This document shows positions 1 through 7,200 of a stretch of 22,939 nt of DNA, in pieces (the first letter of the stretch is position 1; the number at the start of each line of letters is the position of its first letter). Made by a program: the position numbers and the translations under genes. The notes below the pieces were generated by a model. It searched no databases. It had not been told where the DNA came from and saw only the letters and a list, made by a program, of their open reading frames with translations. Origin of the DNA: UBA8108 sp965659285 (lineage in GTDB: Bacteria; Planctomycetota; UBA8108); assembly GCA_965659285.1 (NCBI GenBank), contig CBFHWB010000056.1:1-22939 (forward strand). The letters are read 5' to 3'.

Positions 1-1482
1 CTTTCTTTCCTGGAGAAGGCGTTTCTTTTTCGCCTCGGCTTTTACCCGGGCAGCGGCGGCGATTTCAGCAAGGGCTCCGGAGTATTTTTTTCTGACGGGC
101 TCGTATTCCGGGTTGGCGCAAACCTTGTGCCAACGGAAGTAGACCTGGGCCAGTCCGGCTTCGCTTTCAGGCGCCTGTCCCTTGTCCCCGGTCTCGGCTA
201 TCCAGTCGGCGAGAAGTTTTCGATGAGCCTCGAGCTGGCCCGCGAATTCGGGCTTGCCCGCGAGATTGTTGATTTCGTGTGGATCGTTCAGGTGGTCGTA
301 AAGCTCTTCAGCCGGCTTTCGGGCGGCCATGAATAGAGACTGGGTCTTGTCCAGCTTTCCCTGGGCGTAGAGGGCCTTCATCTCCCTGGTGTAATCCCGG
401 GGGTCGCGGTATTGAGGCTGCATCCAGGGTCTGTCCGTGAGGTAGTTCCTCAGGTACCTGAACCTGTCGGTGCGTACCGTCCTGATTTTCTCGATCGAAT
501 AATCGCAGCGGTCCCTGGCTGATATGACAAACGATCGAGGTTTGTAGCCGGGAGCGAATAGATCTTTGCCCTCCATGTAAGCCGGCGGAGCGATGCCTGC
601 AAGGGCGAGAGAGGTGACGCTGATGTCGATTCCGCTTACGAGATCTCTCCGGGAGGTTCCCGGGGGGATTCTGGCTTTCCCGGCCGGCCAGCTGACGACC
701 AGGGGAACTTTCACGCCTTCTTCGTAGACAAATTGCTTGTGGCGCAGGAGGCGCATTCCATGATCAGTAAAAAAGAAGATGACGGTATCCTGGAGAAGCC
801 CGTCATTTTTCAGCTCGGTGAGTAAGGCGCTGACTTCCTGGTCGGTCTTGAGGACGCAGTCGTAATGATGGGCGATTTCCCGGCGCACAATCGCGGTGTC
901 GGGATAGTAGGGAGGCACGACCGTCTTGGATGGATCGACGGTTTTCACGGGTCGGTTTTTTCCGCCCTTCAGCTGGATCTGGGCGAAGAAGGGCTGGCCT
1001 TTTTTGCGGTTCCGCCAGTGATTGGCGCCAGAGTAGAGCCTCGATCGGTCATAGACGAAGTTGTAATCATCCTTGCCCTTGTTGTAGGTGAAGTAGCCGG
1101 CCTTTCGAAAGAGCTCCGGGACCGTGAGGACGCCCTCCGGGAGGCGGATCATGCCCAGGCTGGGGAATCGTCCCGCCGAGTTGTCGCGGGAGCTTCGATG
1201 GTTGTGGATGCCGAAGGTCGTCTGCATCGTGCCGGTGATCAGGGCTGACCGGGTAGCCGAGCAGACTCCAGCCGGCATGTAGGCGCGATCGAAGCGAACT
1301 CCGTTGGCGGCCAGGGAATCTATCGCCGGGGTCTTGATGGTCTTGTCGCCGTAGCAACCCATCCAGTCGTTCATGTCCTCGACATAGAGCCAGAGGATGT
1401 TGGGCCGGCTGGGGTCGGCGGCATCCGATGCGCCGGCCAGAGAAAGAATGAACGCCGTAATGAAAATCGACAGGAGGAACAT
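1..1482 (-). CDS. Secreted formylglycine-dependent sulfatase (C-terminus cut by window edge)
   Basis: Exported hydrolase of the alkaline-phosphatase/sulfatase superfamily, expected to remove sulfate esters from extracellular or periplasmic polysaccharides. Seen: 494 residues with no stop before the left edge. The start ATG (1480-1482) has AAGGA seven bases upstream. Residues 1-19 form a hydrophobic signal peptide. The metal-site acidic cluster lies in LYVEDMNDW (about 32-40). The formylglycine motif is C74-S-A-T-R78 followed by SALITG, so it is the CxAxR variant of CxPxR. A second metal site is D240-H241 in FFTDHG, followed by RHK and YEEGVKVPLVV. The C-terminal part ends in a basic helix. 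Planctomycete sulfatases are usually 450-650 residues, so little is probably missing. The substrate cannot be read from sequence. Activity needs a formylglycine-generating enzyme, which is not in this window. Family assignment is firm; the substrate is unknown. Confidence 0.93.
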   Translation of the reverse strand, partial: MFLLSIFITAFILSLAGASDAADPSRPNILWLYVEDMNDWMGCYGDKTIKTPAIDSLAANGVRFDRAYMPAGVCSATRSALITGTMQTTFGIHNHRSSRDNSAGRFPSLGMIRLPEGVLTVPELFRKAGYFTYNKGKDDYNFVYDRSRLYSGANHWRNRKKGQPFFAQIQLKGGKNRPVKTVDPSKTVVPPYYPDTAIVRREIAHHYDCVLKTDQEVSALLTELKNDGLLQDTVIFFFTDHGMRLLRHKQFVYEEGVKVPLVVSWPAGKARIPPGTSRRDLVSGIDISVTSLALAGIAPPAYMEGKDLFAPGYKPRSFVISARDRCDYSIEKIRTVRTDRFRYLRNYLTDRPWMQPQYRDPRDYTREMKALYAQGKLDKTQSLFMAARKPAEELYDHLNDPHEINNLAGKPEFAGQLEAHRKLLADWIAETGDKGQAPESEAGLAQVYFRWHKVCANPEYEPVRKKYSGALAEIAAAARVKAEAKKKRLLQERK

Positions 1483-1546
1483 GACTCCATCCTTTTTGAG
1501 AGATGAGTTGAGTGATTTTGCGGCAGGAACCCGCCGTGTCTTGATG

Positions 1547-1569
1547 CCCGGGAGCCGCTTCGGCCCGGG
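1547..1569. promoter_or_regulatory. Bulged GC-rich hairpin
   Basis: CCCGGG (1547-1552) pairs with CCCGGG (1564-1569), and CCG (1555-1557) with CGG (1561-1563) inside it, leaving a 2-base bulge (AG) and a 3-base loop. No T-run follows on either strand, so it is not a classical terminator. It would lie in the sulfatase leader if that transcript starts upstream of it. CCCGGG is frequent in this window, so part of this may be chance. Confidence 0.35.
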
Positions 1570-1595
1570 ACGTGAACTTCCGCTAATAATACAAC

Positions 1596-1652
1596 AGGTC
1601 CCGTAAATGCCTTACGGAGTAATACAGGGACCTTTCAGAAAGCTCTGAATGG
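1596..1652. promoter_or_regulatory. Two adjacent hairpins upstream of formate-THF ligase
   Basis: First element: AGGTC (1596-1600) pairs with GACCT (1629-1633), enclosing a perfect inner hairpin CCGTAA (1601-1606) / TTACGG (1612-1617) with a 5-base loop. Second element: TTCAGA (1634-1639) pairs with TCTGAA (1644-1649) around a 4-base loop, with CC/GG able to extend it past a T-T mismatch. The elements share or abut bases near 1631-1634, so the outer pairs compete. No T-tract follows. This could be an operator, a structured leader or a terminator-like remnant; the function is unknown. Confidence 0.45.
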
Positions 1653-1723
1653 CCGTATTTGACTTTAGGGACAGATAGGGTGAAACTCCTCAGACGCGGT
1701 ATTTTCGCGCAAGGAAGGGCTAT

Positions 1724-3364
1724 ATGAAGACGGATATACAGATTGAAAAGGCTACGCCGAAGCTGCCGATTTCTGAAGTCGCCAGCCGCTTGGGCCTGGG
1801 TGAAGATGACTATCTTCCCCATGGGCGGCACATAGCCAAGCTCCCATATTCCCTCCTCAAGCAGGGCAAAAGGAAGGCCAGGGGGAAGCTTGTGCTGGTA
1901 ACGGCAATGAGTCCGACTCCTTCCGGCGAGGGGAAGACGACGACATCCATCGGGCTTACGGACGCGCTGAACCTGATTGGACGGAAGGCCAGCCTTGCCG
2001 TTCGCGAGCCATCTCTCGGGCCTTATTTCGGTATCAAGGGAGGAGGGACCGGGGGCGGGAAGGCGCAGATCGTCCCGGCGGAGGATATCAACCTTCACTT
2101 CACCGGCGATATCGCGGCTGTGGCCAAATCGGCCAATCTCCTCGCCGCCTTGATCGACAATCATCTTCACCATGCGAACAAGCTCGGTATTGACCAGAGG
2201 CGCATAACCTGGAAGAGAGTTGTGGATCTTAACGATCGCGCCTTGCGCGACATCGTCATCGGGCTTGGCGGTCCCCTGCACGGTGTTCCCAGGAAGGACG
2301 GATTCTACATTGCCCCGGCCAGCGAAATTATGGCCATACTTTGCATGGCGACCAGCTTTCCGGATCTCAGGGGGAGGATCAAGAAGATCATTTTCGGCTA
2401 TACGCGTGACAGGAAGCCGCTGACCTGCGAGGACCTCGGTGTCGACGCTGCCATGTCGGTGTTGTTGAGAGACGCGATTCTGCCCAACCTCGTGCAGACC
2501 CTCGGGCACTCCCCGACCTTTGTCCATGGTGGGCCATTTGCAAATATCGCCCATGGGTGCTCGAGCGTAATCGCCAGCAGGCTGGGCTTGCAGATGTCCG
2601 ATTTCCTCATCACCGAGGCCGGGTTCGGATCCGATCTCGGAGCCGAGAAGTTTTTCAATTTGAAGTGCAGGCTCTCGGGGCTGCGCCCTGATGTCGCGGT
2701 GATCGTGGCGACGCTCAAGGCGGTCGAATTTCACGGTGGCTACAGCTCGGGCGGCGGTTGGGACAATCTCAGCCGGCATATCGACAATGTTCGGCAGTTC
2801 GGCGTCACGCCTGTCGTGGCGATCAACCGGTTCCCTGATGATTCTCCAAGGATCCTGAATCGTCTTCGGAAGGCCTGCGAGAAGAAGCGTGTTCGTTGCG
2901 CGGTGTCCGATGTTTATCGCAACGGCGGCGAGGGCGGAGTAGAGCTTGCCGAGGCGGTCAAGGCGGCCGCGGCGAGATCGGACCCGAAAAAGTTCAAGCT
3001 GCTCTATCCGGACAAGATGAAGTTGAGAGATAAGATCCAGACGATTGCCAGGAAGGTCTACGGCGCGCGCGGTGTGAACTACACCAAGGAAGCCTCCGGC
3101 CTGCTCGATCATTTTGAAGAGATGGGCTTCGGGAAATTGCCGATCTGCATGGCGAAGACACCCATGTCCTTTACCGACAATCCCACTCTTGTCGGGGCGC
3201 GAAAAGATTTCGACATCACGGTGACCAGCGCCATGCTTTCCGCCGGGGCGGGTTTCGTTGTCGCGATCGCCGGGAACGTGATCCCCATGCCGGGCCTCCC
3301 AAAGGTGCCGGCCGCTCTGCGGGTGAGAATTGACGACGAAGGCAATCTCATCGACATGGCCTGA
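1724..3364 (+). CDS. fhs: Formate--tetrahydrofolate ligase (divergent)
   Basis: Cytosolic ATP-dependent enzyme that joins formate to tetrahydrofolate, giving 10-formyl-THF for purine synthesis or one-carbon flux. Seen: 546 residues, close to the usual ~556. The P-loop SPTPSGEGKTTT is at about 63-74, REPSLGP at 94-100, EDINLHFTGD at 120-129, EAGFGSDLGAEKFF in the middle and VVAINRFP further on. AAGGA lies eight bases before the ATG, supporting this start. Odd: both family signatures are altered. The first reads GIKGGGTGGGK (about 103-113) where the usual form is GIKGG(A/S)AGGG(Y/H). The second reads VATLKAVEFHGG (328-339) where VATxRALKxHGG is usual. The overall fold and ATP site look intact, so I expect a working but divergent enzyme. 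The gene stands alone; no folD or other one-carbon gene adjoins it. Confidence 0.93.
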   Translation: MKTDIQIEKATPKLPISEVASRLGLGEDDYLPHGRHIAKLPYSLLKQGKRKARGKLVLVTAMSPTPSGEGKTTTSIGLTDALNLIGRKASLAVREPSLGPYFGIKGGGTGGGKAQIVPAEDINLHFTGDIAAVAKSANLLAALIDNHLHHANKLGIDQRRITWKRVVDLNDRALRDIVIGLGGPLHGVPRKDGFYIAPASEIMAILCMATSFPDLRGRIKKIIFGYTRDRKPLTCEDLGVDAAMSVLLRDAILPNLVQTLGHSPTFVHGGPFANIAHGCSSVIASRLGLQMSDFLITEAGFGSDLGAEKFFNLKCRLSGLRPDVAVIVATLKAVEFHGGYSSGGGWDNLSRHIDNVRQFGVTPVVAINRFPDDSPRILNRLRKACEKKRVRCAVSDVYRNGGEGGVELAEAVKAAAARSDPKKFKLLYPDKMKLRDKIQTIARKVYGARGVNYTKEASGLLDHFEEMGFGKLPICMAKTPMSFTDNPTLVGARKDFDITVTSAMLSAGAGFVVAIAGNVIPMPGLPKVPAALRVRIDDEGNLIDMA

Positions 3365-3407
3365 GCCCGAAGCCGGGGAGCAGCCAGGAAGGTCGTCGGA
3401 AGGTTCC

Positions 3408-4043
3408 CTATCCCTTTTTCTTTCGCTCAAGATAGCCGCGTACGAAATCCTCGATGACCAGCTTCTTGATCCCGTTGGCCTTGGCGACCTCCTTGGTGCG
3501 ATCGACCGGGATGTCCCACCTGGCTCCCAGGTACAGGGACCAGAGCCCCCAGATTCGATTTCCGTTAGAGCCATTGATGAGAAGAGGCTTCTCAGATTCG
3601 GACAGCAGCTTGATGAAAGCTTTGGCCTGGGCGTCATCAAAGCTGTCCGGGCCAACCGGGAAATGAACAAAGGTGAGCTTGAGGCCTTTCATGTGGGGCT
3701 CCATCTCGAAGCCGAGCCCGCCGAGTTCCCGATCCATCCTGACATTGATGATGGTTTTGACGCCGTTGTCCTTGGCGAATTGAAAGTCCGGCTGGGGGAG
3801 TTGTCCCGTGAGGATATAGTCCTTGCCCATCTCGAAGCATCTCCCTCTGAGGGGAACAAGGGCTTCGGACTCCTTAGGGGTAAGGAGTTCCGCGTTGAAT
3901 GCCGACTCGGCATTTTCTTTTTTTGTCTGCAGGGGCTCGCAGCCGCCAGTTGCAAGGCAGCCGTTGAAGATCATGGCTGCGATGAAGCTGAAGGTGATGG
4001 AAAAGAAGATTCTTAAAGTGTTTTTCAAGGGGAGGTTGCTCAC
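3408..4043 (-). CDS. DUF442/BLH-type phosphatase-like lipoprotein lacking the catalytic cysteine
   Basis: Predicted exported lipoprotein of 211 residues. Start: a GTG at 4041-4043 with AGGAG nine bases upstream. A hydrophobic N-terminus (about 10-27) ends in FNGC29, an imperfect lipobox. From residue 78 the sequence follows the DUF442 (beta-lactamase hydrolase-like) family of the dual-specificity phosphatase fold: LTGQLPQPDF, then GVKTIINVRMDRE (94-106), then the P-loop region. That loop should read like HCxSGNR but is N157-G-S-N-G-N-R163. The His and the nucleophilic Cys are therefore replaced by Asn and Gly, while the Gly, Asn and Arg and the following GLWSLYLG helix remain. It is probably a non-catalytic phosphate- or ligand-binding protein. 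It is transcribed convergently with fhs, with 43 bases between the stops. Family assignment is good; the role is unknown. Confidence 0.8.
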   Translation of the reverse strand: MSNLPLKNTLRIFFSITFSFIAAMIFNGCLATGGCEPLQTKKENAESAFNAELLTPKESEALVPLRGRCFEMGKDYILTGQLPQPDFQFAKDNGVKTIINVRMDRELGGLGFEMEPHMKGLKLTFVHFPVGPDSFDDAQAKAFIKLLSESEKPLLINGSNGNRIWGLWSLYLGARWDIPVDRTKEVAKANGIKKLVIEDFVRGYLERKKKG

Positions 4044-4297
4044 GACTGTCGGCTCCTGGGTTCCCAGTAGTTGATATTTCAGCCAGCGATCCTTGCTGGG
4101 CCAAAAGAGTATAAACTGTCGGCATTCGAGCCCGAAAGTTCCTTTTGCTTTACTCTGACGACCTTTGTCCCGGGCCTATTCATTTTTCCTGAATACCCGG
4201 GCTCTCAGGTCTATTTGGCTGATGAAGAGCTTTATCCCTTCCCTCCCTCCATTTATACTTACCCGCGGATTGAAGCTGTAACCTCGTAGACCGATCG
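4044..4297. promoter_or_regulatory. Divergent intergenic region between the DUF442 lipoprotein and PSCyt/PSD1 genes
   Basis: No supportable gene lies here. It holds the ribosome-binding site of the lipoprotein gene (AGGAG on the minus strand, about 4053-4057) and a long hairpin at 4169-4201. A possible plus-strand promoter for the PSCyt/PSD1 gene has a -10-like TATACT at 4254-4259 and a weak TTTATC 17 bases upstream at 4231-4236. The promoter is a weak guess; the hairpin is clear. Confidence 0.5.
4169..4201. promoter_or_regulatory. Strong bulged hairpin upstream of the PSCyt/PSD1 operon
   Basis: CCCGGG (4169-4174) pairs with CCCGGG (4196-4201), and TATTCA (4177-4182) pairs with TGAATA (4190-4195). 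This gives 12 base pairs with one 2-base bulge (CC, 4175-4176) and a 7-base pyrimidine loop. No U-tract follows on either strand, so an intrinsic terminator is unlikely. It sits about 97 bases before the PSCyt/PSD1 start and could be an operator or part of a leader. Confidence 0.55.
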
Positions 4298-7200
4298 ATG
4301 ATGAAAATGCCTCGACCCGCTATGCGCCTGTTTATTCTACTGATCCTGTCGGCTGTTTCGTCTCCGGGCGTGGCCGAAGAGAAGCTTTCTCCCCAGGAAC
4401 TGGAATTCTTCGAAAACAAGGTGCGTCCGCTGCTTGTGGAGAGGTGCTACAAATGCCATTCCGCCGGCCGGAAGGCTCCCAAGGCAGAGCTCTTTCTCGA
4501 CACTCGCCAGGGTGTCCTTGAGGGAGGAGAGAGTGGAGCCGCGATGGTGCCGGGGAAGCCTTCCATGAGTCTTCTTGTCGAGGCCATCCGGTACGAAAAC
4601 CCGGATCTCCAGATGCCGCCGAAAAAGAAACTCTCCTCGGCGGAGATCGCCGTTATTGAAAAATGGGTAGAGATGGGCGCCCCGGACCCAAGGACAGGTG
4701 AGAAGCCGGTTTCGGAGGATGAAGAGGCTTTCGATGTCCTTGAGCGAAAGAAGGCCCATTGGTCATGGAGCCCGGTCAACGATCAAAAGGTTCCAGCAGT
4801 AAAGAACACCCAATGGTCCCGCTCAGGCCTGGACCGGTTTGTTCTGGCCGGTCTTGAGGAAGCCGGCCTGGATCCAAATCCGGATGCTTCCAGAAGAACC
4901 CTCATCAAGCGGGCCTATTACGCCTTGACCGGCCTGCCCCCCGGCATCGAGGAGGTCGAAAAATTCGTTGCGGATAAATCCCCAGGAGCCTTTTCGGCGC
5001 TTGTCGACAAGCTTCTGAAATCTCCTCATTTTGGAGAGCATTGGGGCCAATACTGGCTCGACCTGGTTCGTTTCGCTGAGACAAAAGGACACGAAGCGGA
5101 TTACCCCATCCCCGAGGCCTGGCGTTACAGGGACTATGTCATCAGGAGCCTCAACGCTGATGTGCCCTATGACCAGTGGATCAAAGAGCACCTGGCCGGG
5201 GATCTGATCGCCGAGCCGCGCATAGACCCGGAGCTCAAAACAAACGAGTCCATCCAGGGGACAGGTTTCTGGCACCTTGGAGAGGCGACCCATTCGCCTG
5301 TCGATATTCGTGGGGAAGAGGCCGAGCGGATTCACAACCAGATAGATGTTTTCTCGAAGACCTTCCTCGGCTTGAGCGTGGGCTGTGCTCGCTGCCACGA
5401 TCACAAGTTCGATGCGATCACGCAAGAGGACTACTATGCGATGTATGGCTATATCCAGAGCTCAGGTTTTCAACTAGCTGATATTCTGGAGCCGGTGAGG
5501 AAAAAAGAGGCAGCCGAGGCGGTGCGTAAGTTGCGCTCAAGCGAGACACAGAAGATCTACGCCGCCTTCAGCGAGGGTATGCGAACTCGCCTCCAGAAGC
5601 TCCCTGTGTATCTTGAAGCCGCCGCCGAGGTCTTGCGGCTGGGACCCCTCGAGGGGACATCTGCGCCAGACACCTCCGATATCCTTTTTGAGGATTTTGA
5701 GAAGGAGACCTATGACGGCTGGACGGTCAAGGGGCAGGCTTTTGGGCGCGGTCCTCGCAGCCAGGGCAATCTTCCTGAACACCAGGGAAATGTGGCGGCA
5801 AGGGGCAGGGGGTTCGTCAATTCTCATTCCCATGTCAGCAAGGGAAAGGTGAAGGTGGGAGACAACTTCATCGGTAGCATGCTCTCCTCTCATTTCAAGG
5901 TGGAGAGAAGGTTCATCAACCTGCTCGTTGGAGGTGGGCCCCACAAAAACCAGACCTGTGTGGACCTGGTTATCAACGGCAAGCCTGTAGCTTCGGTTGT
6001 CGGGCCCAGCTCCAATAAGATGGTCGCCCGATCGATGGATGTGAGTGCCTGGTCCGGCGCCAGGGCGCAGCTCAGAATTCTCGATAATTCGAGGGGAGGC
6101 TGGGGCAATATCGGGGCGGACCACATCGTCTTCAGTAATAAGGCTGCAGCGGGGCCGTCCGAGGCGGGCGAGGATTCAGGGTTGGCCGGCAGGGTATCGG
6201 CTGTCGCGGGTAAGAGAAAATTGCAGGGTGAGGTGCTGAAAAGGGTGGTCGCCCATGTCGAGAGAGCCAGGAAGGATCTCCATGACCCCCTCCATGTCTT
6301 TGCGAAGGTGAGTAGCGCCGCCGATGCGGCAGACGCAGAGAAGGTTCGCTCTTCCATTGTCGAGCAGCTTGAGAGGGCGGAAAGAGAGCACCAGGGTAAG
6401 CTGGCGGGCCGAAAGGTCATCAGCAATGTGAAGAACGGAGAGAGAAATTACCTGAAGGTCGAACGGAAATGGTCTGAGAAGAAAGACCTGGTTGTCGATT
6501 ACAACAGGCCTGGCCGGGAAGAATGGATTGTCAGCGGGCACCGGTTCGGGCCTGCTCCATTGGCCAGCGGCGACCTGTTGATCGGGAGCGAGGGAAGACC
6601 GGTCAAGGAATTCGTGCAGACCGGGAGAGCTGATGCGGATGAAGCCTCACGAAAGTTCTACGGAATGCTTCGCACGCCTACCTTTGAGGTTGTTGGCGAC
6701 ACGATCTGGTACAGGGTCAGGGGCAGTTGCGAGGCTTTCCTGGCTGTAGATTCTCATAGAACCGTTCATGGACCGCTTCATGGCGGTGTCAGGAAAAGAA
6801 TCAAGGGAGACCCAAAGACCTGGCGTTGGCATTCCCACCCGGTCCGAAATTATCTCGGGCATAGAGTTCATATCGAGTTCAGCAATTTCAGCGAAAATTT
6901 CGCTGTTGGCAGGGTTGAATTCAACGCCGGGGCGCCTGTCGACTCTTCTCCGGTCAACAAGGTGGCCCTTCAGCGCATCGCCAGCCTCAAAGACCTCAAG
7001 GTGCCGGGCCTGGCCAGGGTCCTGTCGGCTCAATTGGCCGCCAGCCTGAAAGCTCTCGCGCCGGGCGCCAGTGAGACAGCTGAGAGAGGCGACCATGCCA
7101 GGCTGTTGAACTGGGCGCTTGAGCGAACAGACCTGTTTGAAGCTGTTGATTCCGGGGGGCTTGTGAAGATTGTCTCAGCCTATCGAAAGAGCAAGGCCGA

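Larger units (their letters stand above)
1483..1723. promoter_or_regulatory. Divergent intergenic region between the sulfatase and formate-THF ligase genes
   Basis: This region must hold the promoters of two divergent genes. I found no convincing -35/-10 pair: a TTGACT at 1659-1664 faces fhs but has no good -10 partner. What is clear is secondary structure. A CCCGGG...CCCGGG hairpin spans 1547-1569, and two adjacent hairpins span 1596-1652 (listed separately). The last 13 bases hold the fhs ribosome-binding site (AAGGA at 1711-1715). Confidence 0.6.

Noticed and set aside
865..1248. Open frame on the plus strand inside the sulfatase
   Set aside because: The opposite strand encodes conserved sulfatase motifs across this stretch.
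1653..1723. Possible tetrahydrofolate or other known riboswitch before fhs
   Set aside because: The sequence does not match a known consensus that I can recall, and only short hairpins further upstream are supported.
1583..3670. A 695-codon open frame on the minus strand, antisense to fhs
   Set aside because: It reads against a clearly conserved enzyme gene, the protein is low-complexity-like with no recognisable domain, and such frames arise from codon bias in GC-rich genes.
4045..4123. Two copies of ACTGTCGGC (4045-4053 and 4115-4123)
   Set aside because: A 9-base repeat 70 bases apart with no symmetry or position relative to a promoter; likely chance.
4071..4289. Open frame of 72 codons in the region before the PSCyt/PSD1 gene
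   Set aside because: It has no SD, no recognisable domain and runs through the strong hairpin; more likely noncoding.
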